Assembly (NCBI GenBank): GCA_900545955.1
Contig: URAU01000002.1
Location: forward strand, 1 to 64,000
Source of the DNA: an uncultured Porphyromonadaceae bacterium
Lineage (GTDB): Bacteria > Bacteroidota > Bacteroidia > Bacteroidales > Muribaculaceae
Reading direction: 5' to 3'
Length of the DNA: 64,000 bases
The position numbers and the translations under genes were made by a program. Shown here piece by piece: positions 32,544 to 42,052 of this stretch. The notes below the pieces were generated by a model. That model was given only the letters and a program-made list of their open reading frames with translations, did not search any database and was not told the DNA's origin. Position 1 is the first letter of the stretch. Every line of letters starts with the position of its first letter.

Positions 32544-33740
32544 ATGATGAATTGCAAATTGCATTCGCTGGCCGCTTTCGCAGTGGTTTCCGCGACTTTC
32601 CTCACTTTCACATCGTGCGGCAAAAAAGACGCCCAGCAGATGGCCGGGGCCGGTGCGGCTCCCCAAATCGGCGTAATGACCGTAGAGCAGGGCGCTTCCG
32701 ACCTCAACAGCGCCTATTCGGCCACCATCAAGGGTAAGACAGACATCGAGGTACGCCCGCTGGTATCGGGTTTCATCACAAAAGTACATGTTGACGAGGG
32801 TCAGCGCGTGAGCAAGGGTCAGACACTCTTCACGCTCGATCAGGTGCAGTATCAGGCTGCAGTGGAGCAGGCCCAGGCGGCCGTAGCCTCTGCAAAGACC
32901 GCTCTTGAGAGCGCCAAGCTGACGGCTGCCAACAAGCAGCGCCTTTTCGACAAAAATATAATCAGCGAATATGAGAACCAGCTGGCCAAGAACCAGCTCG
33001 CGCAGGCCGAGGCCTCGCTGAGCCAGGCTCAGGCAGCTCTCGTAACCGCCCGCAAGAATCTGAGCTACACAGTGGTTACCGCTCCCTCCGACGGCTTCGT
33101 AGGTTCGATTCCCAACCGCGAGGGTTCGCTCGCATCGCCCTCGATGGTAACGCCTCTCACCACCGTGAGCGACAACAGCGACGTATACGCCTACTTCTCG
33201 CTTAACGAAAAGGACATTCTGGAAATGACCGACGGCGGCAAGATTGCACTCAACACTGCCATCGCCCAGATGCCCGCAGTGCAGCTCCAGCTTTCTGACG
33301 GCACGATTTATCCCGAAGCAGGCAAAGTAGCCACCGTAAGCGGTGTAATCGACAACTCGACCGGCGCGGCCAATGTGCGCGCCCGCTTCAAGAACATCAA
33401 CGGAATGCTCCGCAGCGGCTCCACGGGCATGATTCTGATTCCCAATCATAAGGAAAACGTAATCCTCGTGCCTCAGAAGGCTACGTTCGAGGTTCAGGAC
33501 CGCCGGTTCGTATACGTGGTCAACGATTCGAACAAAACCGTCAGCACGGCCATCACCGTGGCTCCCGAGAACGACGGCAAGCAGTTTATCGTTACCGGCG
33601 GCCTCGAGCCGGGTCAGCGCGTGGTTGTAGAGGGCGTAGGCACCAAGGTGCGCGACAACATGGAGATTGCTCCCGTCGACGCAGCCCAGGCAGCCGCCGC
33701 AGCGGCCGCACAGGGCCAGCAGCCCCAGCAGGGAAAATAA
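32544..33740 (+). CDS. RND efflux periplasmic adaptor (AcrA/MexA family)
   Basis: The adaptor joins an inner-membrane RND pump to the outer-membrane channel. The 398-residue lipoprotein (lipobox near FTSCGKK) has the biotinyl-lipoyl half-motifs VRPLVSGFITKVHVDEGQ (about 68-85) and YTVVTAPSDGFVG (about 173-185) around a coiled-coil hairpin of Ala/Gln/Lys-rich helices (about 108-165). The beta-barrel and membrane-proximal domains follow, ending GGLEPGQRVVVEG. An Ala/Gln-rich tail closes it. It is the first gene of the three-gene efflux operon. Confidence 0.93.
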   Translation: MMNCKLHSLAAFAVVSATFLTFTSCGKKDAQQMAGAGAAPQIGVMTVEQGASDLNSAYSATIKGKTDIEVRPLVSGFITKVHVDEGQRVSKGQTLFTLDQVQYQAAVEQAQAAVASAKTALESAKLTAANKQRLFDKNIISEYENQLAKNQLAQAEASLSQAQAALVTARKNLSYTVVTAPSDGFVGSIPNREGSLASPSMVTPLTTVSDNSDVYAYFSLNEKDILEMTDGGKIALNTAIAQMPAVQLQLSDGTIYPEAGKVATVSGVIDNSTGAANVRARFKNINGMLRSGSTGMILIPNHKENVILVPQKATFEVQDRRFVYVVNDSNKTVSTAITVAPENDGKQFIVTGGLEPGQRVVVEGVGTKVRDNMEIAPVDAAQAAAAAAAQGQQPQQGK

Positions 33741-33798
33741 TCCCCTCCCCTATCAACCGCAACACTCCAACAAAACAACATCATTCTGAATACCAACA

Positions 33799-36700
33799 AT
33801 GAAACTGGATACCTTTATTAACCGTCCGGTGCTATCGACGGTTATCTCCATCTTCATAGTGCTGTTGGGTCTGATCGGACTGTCGTCGCTTCCTATCACG
33901 AAGTTCCCTGATATAGCGCCTCCTACAATCCGTGTATCGACCACCTACAACGGCGCCAACGCCCAGGCCGTGCTGAATTCGGTGATTGCCCCCCTCGAGG
34001 AGTCGATCAACGGCGCCGAAGGCATGACCTACATCGAATCGACCTCGACCAACGCCGGTTCGGCCGACATTTCCGTACACTTCGAGCAGGGTTTCGACCC
34101 CGATATGGCTGCCGTCGACGTGCAGAACCGCGTGTCGAAGGCACTCAACCTGCTGCCCGCCGAGGTTACGCAGGTGGGCGTGCAGACCCAGAAACGCCAG
34201 AGTTCGATGCTCGTGGGTATCGCCCTCTATAGCGATGTTCCCGAGTACGACGGAGAATTCCTTGACAACTACATGAAAATCAACGTCATCCCTGTGCTCC
34301 AGCGTGTGAGCGGTGTGGGCGACGTGATGAGCTTCGGCGGCGACTACTCCATGCGCATATGGATTAAGCCGGAGATCATGGCTCAGTATGGTCTGACCCC
34401 TTCGGACATTGCCACCGCATTGCGCGACCAGAATATCGAAGCCGCCCCCGGCTCGTTTGGTGCGCAGGGCAACCAGAGCTTCCAGTATACGCTGAAATAC
34501 CGCGGACGCTACGAGACTCCGGAGGAATTCGAGAACATCGTGGTACGCACCACCGCCAACGGCGACGTGCTCCGACTGAAGGATGTAGCCGACGTAGAAC
34601 TCGGCAAAGTGACCTACGACTTCGAGAACACCCTCAACGGGAAGCCTGCAACGATGGCCATCATATTCCAGACGGCCGGATCGAACGCCACACAGATTAT
34701 CAAGGACTGTCTGGCGCAGGTCGACGAACTTGAGAAAGACCTTCCCACGGGGCTGCACTTCGCAGTGCCGATGAACAACAACGACTTCCTTTTCGCCTCA
34801 ATCCATAAGGTTATATCGACGCTTATCGAGGCGTTCATTCTGGTGTTCTTCGTGGTATACGTGTTCCTCAGCGATATCCGGAGCACGCTTATTCCTGCAA
34901 TCGCCATTCCCGTGGCCCTGGTAGGTACATTCTTCTTCATGAACATCATCGGCTTCTCGGTGAACCTCATCACATTGTCGGCTCTTGTGCTTGCGATTGC
35001 AATCGTGGTCGACGACGCCATTGTGGTGGTGGAGGCGGTCCACGCCAAGCTCGACGCGGGCTATAAGAGCTCGCGCAAGGCTGCCATCGACGCCATGAGC
35101 GAAATCGGCACGGCCATCATCTCGATTACGCTCGTAATGATGCTGGTGTTCATCCCCGTATCGTTCATGCCGGGTACGGCCGGTATCTTCTACCGCCAGT
35201 TCGGCCTGACAATGGCGATAGCCATCGGCCTGTCGGCTCTTAACGCCCTGACGCTGTCGCCGGCGCTGTGTGCCGTGTTCCTGAAGCCGCATCCCGCGGC
35301 TGACGGCCACGACCCCTCGCTCAAGGAGCGCATGGCCGACGCCTACAGCGCCGCCGGAAAAGCCTACGCCAGCAAGATGCAGACCCTCTGGATTCCTCTG
35401 GGCACGCTCTGCCTGCTGGTAGCTACCATCACCTTCATGGTGAAGGGATGGTTCGATTTCCCCACCGTGGCGCAGGGCATCATCGCCATCGTATGCGCCA
35501 TCGCCACAGTCGCAGGCCTGTTCACCCAGGCGTTCAAGCGCGGCTTCGAGCGTGTGTTCGGCTTCATCCTCAAGCACTACAACAAGTGGACGGGGTTCTT
35601 CATCCGCCACAAGATCTCATGCGCCGGCATCGTGGCCGCCAGCATCGGTATCCTCGTATGGCTCATGAGCACCACCCCGTCGACTCTCGTACCCAACGAG
35701 GATACAGGCGTGCTCTTCTGCATGGTCGACATGCCCCCGGGCACCTCGCAGGAACGCACCATCGATGTGATGAACCAAGTCGACAAACTGCTGCAGAGCA
35801 TTCCCGCGGTGGAATACTCGCAGAAAATCGCCGGTTACTCGTTTATCGCCGGCCAGGGTGCCTCCTACGGTACATTCATTGTGAAGCTCAAGGACTGGAG
35901 CCTGCGCGATAAGAAGACAGAGAGCGCCGACGCCGTACTGGGCCAGATTTACGCCATGACCGGGCAGTTCATCAAGGACGGCCGCGTGATGGCCTTCGCG
36001 CCACCCATGATCGACGGCTACTCCGTAACCAACGGCTTCGAACTGAAGATGCAGGACAAGACCGGCGGCGACATCAACCAGTTCTTCGCCGTAGTGCAGG
36101 GCTTCCTGGCTCAGCTCAACGCCCAGCCGGAAATCCAGATGGCCTACACCACCTTCAACCCCACATTCCCGCAGTATAAGATCGACATCGATGCAGCCAA
36201 GGCCCAGAAGGCCGGACTCTCGACCTCGGGTATCCTCTCGACACTCCAGGGTTACTACGGCTCGATGTATGTTTCGAACTTCAACCGTTTCGGTAAGATT
36301 TACCGCGTGATGATGCAGGCTCCGCCGGAATCGCGCATCTCGCCCGAGACCCTCAAGAACATCAAGATCCGCTCGGCCAACGGCTCGATGGCCTCGCTGG
36401 AGAACTTCGTGACTCTCGAGAAGGTCTACGGACCCGACCTGCTGAACCGATTCAACCTGTTCACCTCCATCTCCGTGACCGGTTCGCCCGCCCAGGGCTA
36501 CTCGTCGGGCCAGGCCCTCGAAGCCATCGCCCGCGTTGCCCAGCAGACGCTGCCCCAGGGCTACGGCTACGAATATTCCGGCATGACGCGCGAGGAAGGC
36601 GAAAGCGGCTCGGGCAACACCACGGCCATAATCTTCGGCCTCTGCCTGCTGTTCGTCTACCTGCTTCTCTCAGCCCAGTATGAGAGCTACATCATCCCCT

Positions 36701-37179
36701 GGGCCGTTATCCTCTCGATTCCGTTCGGCCTCATGGGCTCGTTCGTGTTCGCCAAGATATTCGACGTGAACAACAACATCTACCTGCAGATCGCGCTGAT
36801 CATGCTTATCGGTCTTCTGGCCAAGAACGCCATCCTTATCGTGGAATTCGCGCTCGAACGCCGCCGCACGGGCATGTCGGTTGTCAACGCCGCCATTGCC
36901 GGCGCCGAGGCCCGTCTGCGTCCTATCCTTATGACGTCGCTTGCACTGATTATCGGCCTCCTGCCCATGATGTTCGCATCGGGTGTAGGCGCCAACGGCA
37001 ACCGCGCCCTTGGTGTAGGCTCCATCGGCGGCATGCTCATAGGCATGATTCTGCAGATTCTCATCGTACCCGCCCTGTTTGTGGCCTTCCAGCTCATCCA
37101 GGAGAAGATTACCCCGCTGAAATGGGAGGATACCGACAATGCCGGCATCGAGAGCGAAATCGAGCAGTATTCGCGCTAA
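33799..37179 (+). CDS. RND efflux pump inner-membrane subunit (AcrB/HAE1 family), with extra membrane insertion
   Basis: The pump uses proton flow to export hydrophobic or amphiphilic compounds. The 1126-residue product has the proton-relay Asp pair (Asp405/Asp406 in VVDDAIVVVEAVH), the C-terminal relay Lys in LLAKNAILIVEFA, and RND motifs GFSVNLITLSALVLAIAIVVDD and GVGANGNRALGVG. It is about 85 residues longer than AcrB because of an insertion at about 502-588 between the sixth helix region and the seventh. That insertion holds two hydrophobic stretches (LGTLCLLVATITFMV and GIIAIVCAIATVAGLF), enough for two extra helices. The gene is 58 nt after the adaptor gene. Confidence 0.93.
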   Translation: MKLDTFINRPVLSTVISIFIVLLGLIGLSSLPITKFPDIAPPTIRVSTTYNGANAQAVLNSVIAPLEESINGAEGMTYIESTSTNAGSADISVHFEQGFDPDMAAVDVQNRVSKALNLLPAEVTQVGVQTQKRQSSMLVGIALYSDVPEYDGEFLDNYMKINVIPVLQRVSGVGDVMSFGGDYSMRIWIKPEIMAQYGLTPSDIATALRDQNIEAAPGSFGAQGNQSFQYTLKYRGRYETPEEFENIVVRTTANGDVLRLKDVADVELGKVTYDFENTLNGKPATMAIIFQTAGSNATQIIKDCLAQVDELEKDLPTGLHFAVPMNNNDFLFASIHKVISTLIEAFILVFFVVYVFLSDIRSTLIPAIAIPVALVGTFFFMNIIGFSVNLITLSALVLAIAIVVDDAIVVVEAVHAKLDAGYKSSRKAAIDAMSEIGTAIISITLVMMLVFIPVSFMPGTAGIFYRQFGLTMAIAIGLSALNALTLSPALCAVFLKPHPAADGHDPSLKERMADAYSAAGKAYASKMQTLWIPLGTLCLLVATITFMVKGWFDFPTVAQGIIAIVCAIATVAGLFTQAFKRGFERVFGFILKHYNKWTGFFIRHKISCAGIVAASIGILVWLMSTTPSTLVPNEDTGVLFCMVDMPPGTSQERTIDVMNQVDKLLQSIPAVEYSQKIAGYSFIAGQGASYGTFIVKLKDWSLRDKKTESADAVLGQIYAMTGQFIKDGRVMAFAPPMIDGYSVTNGFELKMQDKTGGDINQFFAVVQGFLAQLNAQPEIQMAYTTFNPTFPQYKIDIDAAKAQKAGLSTSGILSTLQGYYGSMYVSNFNRFGKIYRVMMQAPPESRISPETLKNIKIRSANGSMASLENFVTLEKVYGPDLLNRFNLFTSISVTGSPAQGYSSGQALEAIARVAQQTLPQGYGYEYSGMTREEGESGSGNTTAIIFGLCLLFVYLLLSAQYESYIIPWAVILSIPFGLMGSFVFAKIFDVNNNIYLQIALIMLIGLLAKNAILIVEFALERRRTGMSVVNAAIAGAEARLRPILMTSLALIIGLLPMMFASGVGANGNRALGVGSIGGMLIGMILQILIVPALFVAFQLIQEKITPLKWEDTDNAGIESEIEQYSR

Positions 37180-37219
37180 CATTCAGATTTAACCGATTCA
37201 TTACCGACTAAAAATCAAG

Positions 37220-38605
37220 ATGAAAGCATCCAACATAATGCGCATCGGCGCAGCCTCGCTGCTGGGAGCGGCCATGATGTCGTCGTGTCATATCTACAAC
37301 AAGTTCGACATGCCGACCGACACCGACCTGACCCGCAGCTATGTCGAGGCCCGCGACGCCGAAGTAGACTCGGCCGCCCTGGGCAACCTGGGCTGGGAGA
37401 AGGTTTTCACCGACCCCCTGCTTCAGGACTACATAAACCGCGCCCTGGCCAACAACACCAACCTTGAAAATGCCCGTCTGAACGTCGACGTGGCCCGCGC
37501 CAACCTTCTGGGCGCCAAGCTGAGCTATCTCCCCTCCGTGGCTTTCACGCCCAACGGAGCCGGAGCCAGCTACGCCCACAGCCCGATGAGCTGGACCTAC
37601 ACGCTCCCCATCAGCATCAGCTGGGAAATCGACGTGTTCGGCAAGATTCTCAACAACAAGCGCTCGGCTCAGGCCGCACTCGAACTCCAGCAGGACTACC
37701 ATCAGGCCGTGCGCTCGCAGATAATCACGGGTGTGGCATCGTGCTACTACTCCATCGCCACCCTCAAGGCACAGCTCGAGCTCTCGCGCGAGACGGCCGA
37801 CATCTGGGCCAAGAGCGTGCAGATCATGAAGGACTACAAGGAGGCCGGACGTGTAACGCAGGCCGCAGTAGTCCAGAGCGAGGCCCAGTACTGGAGCATC
37901 CTCGCCCAGATCACCGACCTCGAGACATCGCTTACGCAGGCCAACAACTCGCTCTCGCTGCTCCTCAATGAAGGTCCCGCCACCTGGGAGGTGCCCGCAG
38001 CCGCCCGGCTCGAGACGCCGCAGATACTTCGCGAGGGAATCGAGATGCGCGAGCTTGCACGCCGCCCCGACGTGCGCGCCGCCGAGCAGCAGCTCGCCAC
38101 GGCCTACTATGCCACCAACATAGCCCGCGCAGCCTTCTACCCCGGCATCACCATAAGCAGCAACGGAGGTTTCACCAATCTGCTGGGTTCGTTTATAAAA
38201 AATCCGGGCGACTGGTTCATCCAGCTGGCCGGACAGCTGACGGCGCCGCTGTTTGCACGCGGTCAGAACATCGCCCGCCTCAAGGGGGCGAAGCTGCAGC
38301 AGGAGCAGGCCATGAACTCGTTTGAGTACACTCTGCTCTCGGCGGCCTCCGAGGTAAACAACTACGTGACTGCCCTCGACAAGACTGCCGAGAAGTCGGC
38401 TTTCCTGGCCAAGCAGGTCGCCGACCTCGTGGAGGCCGTGGAAGCCACCAACCTGCTTCTGGCCTACGACGGCAAGACCACCTATCTCGAAGTGCTGAAC
38501 GCCCAGAGTTCGCTTCTGAGCGCGCAGATGAGCCAACTCTCTACCGAGCTCGCCCGCGAGCAGGCGCTCATCAATCTCTATCAGTCGCTCGGCGGCGGCC
38601 GATAG
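37220..38605 (+). CDS. RND efflux outer-membrane channel (TolC/NodT family)
   Basis: This 461-residue lipoprotein (lipobox MMSSC, Cys23) forms the outer-membrane exit duct of the tripartite pump. The two OEP repeats are visible: NNTNLENARLNVDVARANLLGAK-type helices near 75-110, a second half near 260-300 with RRPDVRAAEQQLATAYYATNIARAAFYPGI, and the conserved end LAREQALINLYQSLGGG. It follows the pump gene by 40 nt and completes the adaptor-pump-channel operon. No repressor gene adjoins. Confidence 0.93.
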   Translation: MKASNIMRIGAASLLGAAMMSSCHIYNKFDMPTDTDLTRSYVEARDAEVDSAALGNLGWEKVFTDPLLQDYINRALANNTNLENARLNVDVARANLLGAKLSYLPSVAFTPNGAGASYAHSPMSWTYTLPISISWEIDVFGKILNNKRSAQAALELQQDYHQAVRSQIITGVASCYYSIATLKAQLELSRETADIWAKSVQIMKDYKEAGRVTQAAVVQSEAQYWSILAQITDLETSLTQANNSLSLLLNEGPATWEVPAAARLETPQILREGIEMRELARRPDVRAAEQQLATAYYATNIARAAFYPGITISSNGGFTNLLGSFIKNPGDWFIQLAGQLTAPLFARGQNIARLKGAKLQQEQAMNSFEYTLLSAASEVNNYVTALDKTAEKSAFLAKQVADLVEAVEATNLLLAYDGKTTYLEVLNAQSSLLSAQMSQLSTELAREQALINLYQSLGGGR

Positions 38606-38950
38606 CGTGCTTTAGCGGGCGTGTCATAACGGCCCGTCTGCGGCGTCGCCGAAGGGACTCGGACTCGGTCATTGACCTTAGTCAACTCCCTCGTCCTCAC
38701 CCTCCGGCTCCTACCATCCGAACCGTTCTGACAGCACCCGCAGCCATCCGGTTACGTCAACGACGTACTGACAAGCCCGCAGCCATCCGGTTACGACCGC
38801 TGCTGAAGAGCAGCGGAAATTCCGGCGGAGCGGTAAGACTAATCTGAAATTTAATTGTTACATTTGCGGGTGCGCTTTCCTGAGGTCCGCACGGCCCGAC
38901 GGAGCGACACCCGCAATTACCATCCATCCTCAATACATACACCCACTACC
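38606..38950 (+). other. Intergenic region before lpxA with a direct repeat
   Basis: No gene seen. CCCGCAGCCATCCGGTTACG occurs at 38737-38756 and again at 38776-38795 (39 bp apart). A -7 box TACATTTG is at 38859-38866. Confidence 0.6.
38859..38866 (+). promoter_or_regulatory. -7 box for lpxA
   Basis: TACATTTG, 85 nt before the ATG at 38951. Confidence 0.55.
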
Positions 38951-39739
38951 ATGATCAGCCCGTTAGCTTATGTCGACGCTTCGGCCAAAATCGGGGCCAA
39001 CGTCACCATCCACCCGTTCGCCTATATCGACAAGGATGTCGTAATCGGCGACGGCTGCGAAATAAAGCCCTACGCATCGGTGCTCGCCGGCACCCGCATG
39101 GGCAAGAACAACCGCGTATATCAGGGCGCCATAATCGGAGCCGAACCTCAGGACTTCCGCTGGAAAGGGGAGCCTACGGAATGTATTATCGGCGACGACA
39201 ACGTGATCCGTGAAAACGTGATCATCAACCGAGGCATTCACCCCGAGGGTGGGACGCGCATCGGCGACGGCAATTTCCTGATGGCGAAATGCCATATCGG
39301 ACATGATTCGGTAATCAAAGGGAAATGCGTGCTGGGCAACGGCGTGACCATGGCCGGCGACTGCACCGTCGACGAGTGCACCATCCTGTCGTCGAACGCC
39401 GTAGTCCACGAAAACTCGCACATAGGTAAGTGGGTGCTGGTGAAGGGCGGATGCCGCATCTCCGGCAACGTGCCTCCCTACATCATCGTAGCCCACAATC
39501 CGGTTGCCTACTACGGCGTAAACGCCTACATAATGCGTAAAAACGGCTACACCGAAGACCAAATCAGCGAAATAGCCAAAGCCTACCGCAACGTATATCA
39601 GAGCGGCATCTCGGTATACAACGCGCTGCAGCGCATCGAGGCAGACGTGGCACCTTCGGAGACCAGAAGCTCCATCGTAGACTTTATCCGCGGCCACAAT
39701 CTGCGTATCGTGGCCCTTCCGATTGATATGCTCGACTGA
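38951..39739 (+). CDS. lpxA: UDP-N-acetylglucosamine acyltransferase (lipid A step 1)
   Basis: LpxA adds a 3-hydroxyacyl chain to UDP-GlcNAc, the first step of lipid A synthesis. The 262-residue product is a left-handed beta-helix of hexapeptide repeats from residue 5 to about 185 (IGANVTIHPFAYID, IGDDNVIRENVIINRG, KCHIGHDSVIKGKCVLGNGV with the catalytic His region). A C-terminal helical bundle follows (EIAKAYRNVYQSG). The longer open frame from 38855 includes promoter sequence, so the ATG before ISPLAYVDASAKIG was chosen. Here it stands apart from lpxD/lpxC-fabZ and precedes pfkA by 77 nt. Confidence 0.93.
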   Translation: MISPLAYVDASAKIGANVTIHPFAYIDKDVVIGDGCEIKPYASVLAGTRMGKNNRVYQGAIIGAEPQDFRWKGEPTECIIGDDNVIRENVIINRGIHPEGGTRIGDGNFLMAKCHIGHDSVIKGKCVLGNGVTMAGDCTVDECTILSSNAVVHENSHIGKWVLVKGGCRISGNVPPYIIVAHNPVAYYGVNAYIMRKNGYTEDQISEIAKAYRNVYQSGISVYNALQRIEADVAPSETRSSIVDFIRGHNLRIVALPIDMLD

Positions 39740-39816
39740 CGGCGTCAGCGCCCCGTTCTCTTACCCGACTTTTACCCATCCTACCCGACCCAAGCTATCT
39801 TACACTCATTCCCATC

Positions 39817-40797
39817 ATGGCAGAAATAAAGTGCATAGGCATCCTGACCTCCGGAGGCGACGCCCCCGGAATGAATGCCGCCATCCGCGCCGTGACCCGC
39901 TCGGCGATATTCAGCGGGTTCAAAGTGAAGGGTATCTACCGCGGCTATCGCGGTCTGATTACCGACGAGATCATCGACTTCACCACCTCCAACGTGTCGA
40001 ACATCATACAGCGCGGCGGCACGATCCTCAAGACGGCACGCTGTAAGGAGTTCCAGACTCCGGAAGGACGCCAGCTGGCCTACGATACCCTCAAGCGCCA
40101 CGGCATCGACGCCCTGGTGGTAATCGGCGGCGACGGCTCGCTGACGGGTGCCCGCATCTTCGCCAACGAGTTCAACTTCCCCATAATCGGTCTGCCCGGC
40201 ACTATCGACAACGACCTCTACGGCACCGACTCGACCATAGGCTACGACACGGCGCTCAATACCATCATGGAATGCGTCGACAAAATCCGCGACACGGCCA
40301 CGAGCCATGAGCGTCTATTCTTCATCGAGGTGATGGGCCGCGACGCCGGCTTCCTGGCGCTCAACGGCGCGATTGCCTCGGGCGCCGAGGCGGCGATCAT
40401 CCCCGAAATCTCCACCGAGGTCGACCAGTTGGCCGAGCTGATTCAGAACGGCTTCCGCAAGAGCAAGAACTCATCGATCGTGCTCGTGGCCGAAAGCCCC
40501 GTCACCGGTGGAGCTATGGGCATCGCCAAGCGCGTGGAGGAGGAGTATCCGCAATACGACGTGCGTGTGTCGATTCTGGGCCACCTGCAGCGTGGCGGCT
40601 CGCCCACGGCCTACGACCGCATCCTGGCCTCGCGCATGGGAGCTGCCGCCATCGACGCCCTGCTCGACGACCAGCGCAACGTGATGATCGGCATCAAAAA
40701 CGACGAAATCGTCTACGTGCCCTTCGTGAAGGCCATCAAAAACGACAAGCCCATCAACCGCGACCTGCTCAACACCCTCCGCCGCCTCTCCATCTGA
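39817..40797 (+). CDS. pfkA: ATP-dependent 6-phosphofructokinase
   Basis: PfkA phosphorylates fructose-6-phosphate in glycolysis. The 326-residue product has LTSGGDAPGMNAAIRA at 10-25, the ATP-type GGDGSLTGA near 104 (a Gly where PPi-dependent enzymes carry Asp), the catalytic PGTIDNDLYGTDSTIGYDTA near 128-147, EVMGRDAGFLAL near 170, and LGHLQRGGSPTAYDR near 255. Length is that of the short bacterial ATP-PFK. A terminator follows. Confidence 0.95.
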   Translation: MAEIKCIGILTSGGDAPGMNAAIRAVTRSAIFSGFKVKGIYRGYRGLITDEIIDFTTSNVSNIIQRGGTILKTARCKEFQTPEGRQLAYDTLKRHGIDALVVIGGDGSLTGARIFANEFNFPIIGLPGTIDNDLYGTDSTIGYDTALNTIMECVDKIRDTATSHERLFFIEVMGRDAGFLALNGAIASGAEAAIIPEISTEVDQLAELIQNGFRKSKNSSIVLVAESPVTGGAMGIAKRVEEEYPQYDVRVSILGHLQRGGSPTAYDRILASRMGAAAIDALLDDQRNVMIGIKNDEIVYVPFVKAIKNDKPINRDLLNTLRRLSI

Positions 40798-40826
40798 GCC
40801 CCGCAACATTTTACCCTGACATACCA

Positions 40827-40873
40827 GCACCCCGAAGCCCCCTTTCTCCGGCGCCTCGGGGTGCAAATTTTTT
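40827..40873 (+). terminator. Intrinsic terminator after pfkA
   Basis: GCACCCCGAAG pairs with CTCGGGGTGC (ending 40864), followed by AAATTTTTT. Confidence 0.85.
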
Positions 40874-40924
40874 CGGCTCAGGAGGTGCGTTTCAATGTAG
40901 TGTAAATCTAAATTCTGGCAGAAG

Positions 40925-41060
40925 TTAGGAGGTGCGAATTATTTCGCACCTTACGCATTCGGCTTCGGAGAAGACGCAAAAGAAAGAAATGCAATGGCTG
41001 GAGGGGGCATGGGCTGACGCGTGAGGTGCGAAAAAATGCGCACCTCCTATGGCTTCGCCG
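40925..41060. repeat. RAYT-flanking two-hairpin repeat, copy A
   Basis: A 136-bp copy of the repeat found twice more at 41868 and 42053. It has a first hairpin GGTGCGAA-TTAT-TTCGCACC, a middle block TTACGCATTCGGCTTCGG...GACGCAAAAGAAAGAAATGCA, and a second hairpin GGTGCG...GCGCACC (less perfect here). It lies between pfkA and the 3' end of the RAYT gene. A fragment AGGAGGTGCG also occurs just upstream at 40878. Confidence 0.9.
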
Positions 41061-41095
41061 CGCATGTCCGATAAACGTCCTGCTGCATTAACACC

Positions 41096-41701
41096 CTATC
41101 GGATGAGTCCAGGCACATACAATGTATAATCCGACGTCGGAAGGGATTGAGGATTTTTCTCAATATATCTCATATACTTCTCCAAGTCGCGAGGAGACCT
41201 GACTATTCTGTCAAAATAGTTTATTTGCCATAATTGACCGTTTCGTCCCAGTGCTTGATTAATAGAAATCGCAGTCTCTCTTTTCAAAGTCTGGACAATT
41301 CGATTAAGTGGTTCATACGGAGAGATAAGCAAATGAAGATGGTTAGGCATTATTACATAAGAAAGGAGGTCGTAAGAACGCTTCTCATACCTTTGAAATG
41401 TTTCGGAAACTATAGCTCTGATATTGGGATTATTTAACACACACTCGCCGTATCCATGATGAATCCACGATTCAATCTGATTTATGGTCATATTCGCATA
41501 CTCACTTGATGTTGAGGCAGACCATGGTTTAGGATTTCTGCGGGAGAAATCAACATATATTTTACGCAGTTCGTTGAGCTTCGATTGTGGCAACGAATCC
41601 GCCAGACGCCATGTAATAAACTGCACACTACATCCCTGCTGCCAATGCGGAAGTGTAGAATAACTAATTTCAACGGGCCTCTTACTGTCTAAATATTGCA
41701 C
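41096..41701 (-). CDS. REP-associated tyrosine transposase (RAYT, IS200-like)
   Basis: RAYTs are single-copy HUH/Y1 nucleases related to the IS200/IS605 transposases and are linked to the spread of REP palindromes. The 201-residue product has the HUH motif MPNHLHLLI with His121 and His123, an upstream QFITWRLADSL strand typical of the fold, and the catalytic-Tyr helix region QLWQINYFDRIVRS with Tyr162 as candidate nucleophile. The downstream LEKYMRYIEKNPQSL is diagnostic of RAYTs. The start is a GTG at 41701, since no ATG lies near the N-terminus. It is flanked on both sides by copies of one repeat, so its cognate substrates are probably those copies. Confidence 0.87.
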   Translation of the reverse strand: MQYLDSKRPVEISYSTLPHWQQGCSVQFITWRLADSLPQSKLNELRKIYVDFSRRNPKPWSASTSSEYANMTINQIESWIHHGYGECVLNNPNIRAIVSETFQRYEKRSYDLLSYVIMPNHLHLLISPYEPLNRIVQTLKRETAISINQALGRNGQLWQINYFDRIVRSPRDLEKYMRYIEKNPQSLPTSDYTLYVPGLIR

Positions 41702-41790
41702 GGAATATGTTTTTCAGATTATTTTGCTAATGTAGGATTTATTTCTCAAATTATGAACGGAATACATTGATTTTACTACATCGTTTTAGC

Positions 41791-41829
41791 ATATGAGAAA
41801 TGATTCGCTCCACCTACGGTTTCGCCGCA
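41791..41829. repeat. Degenerate half copy of the RAYT-flanking repeat
   Basis: GATTCGCTCCACCTACGGTTTCGCCGC resembles the last part of the repeat (AATTCGCACCTCCTATGGCTTCGCCGC) with scattered changes. It lies upstream of the RAYT start. Confidence 0.55.
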
Positions 41830-41867
41830 GATATATCCAGCGTTATCCATTACAGAAATGCGATGGC

Positions 41868-42004
41868 TTAGGAGGTGCGAATCATTTCGCACCTTACGCA
41901 TTCGGCTCCGGAGGAGACGCAAAAGAAAGAATTGCAATGCGCTGGAGGGGACACGGGCTGACGCGTGAGGTGCGAAAGAATTCGCACCTCCTATGGCTTC
42001 GCCG
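41868..42004. repeat. RAYT-flanking two-hairpin repeat, copy B
   Basis: A 137-bp copy. The first hairpin is GGTGCGAA-TCAT-TTCGCACC and the second GGTGCGAA-AGAA-TTCGCACC, both with perfect 8-bp stems and the same stem sequence. It begins 167 bp upstream of the RAYT start codon. Confidence 0.92.
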
Positions 42005-42052
42005 TACATATAATAGAATCAAGGTAGTAGTGAATCTTCGGATTTGTCTGGC

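Noticed and set aside
38606..38950. A small gene between the efflux operon and lpxA
   Set aside because: Frames are short, read through a direct repeat and lack start context.
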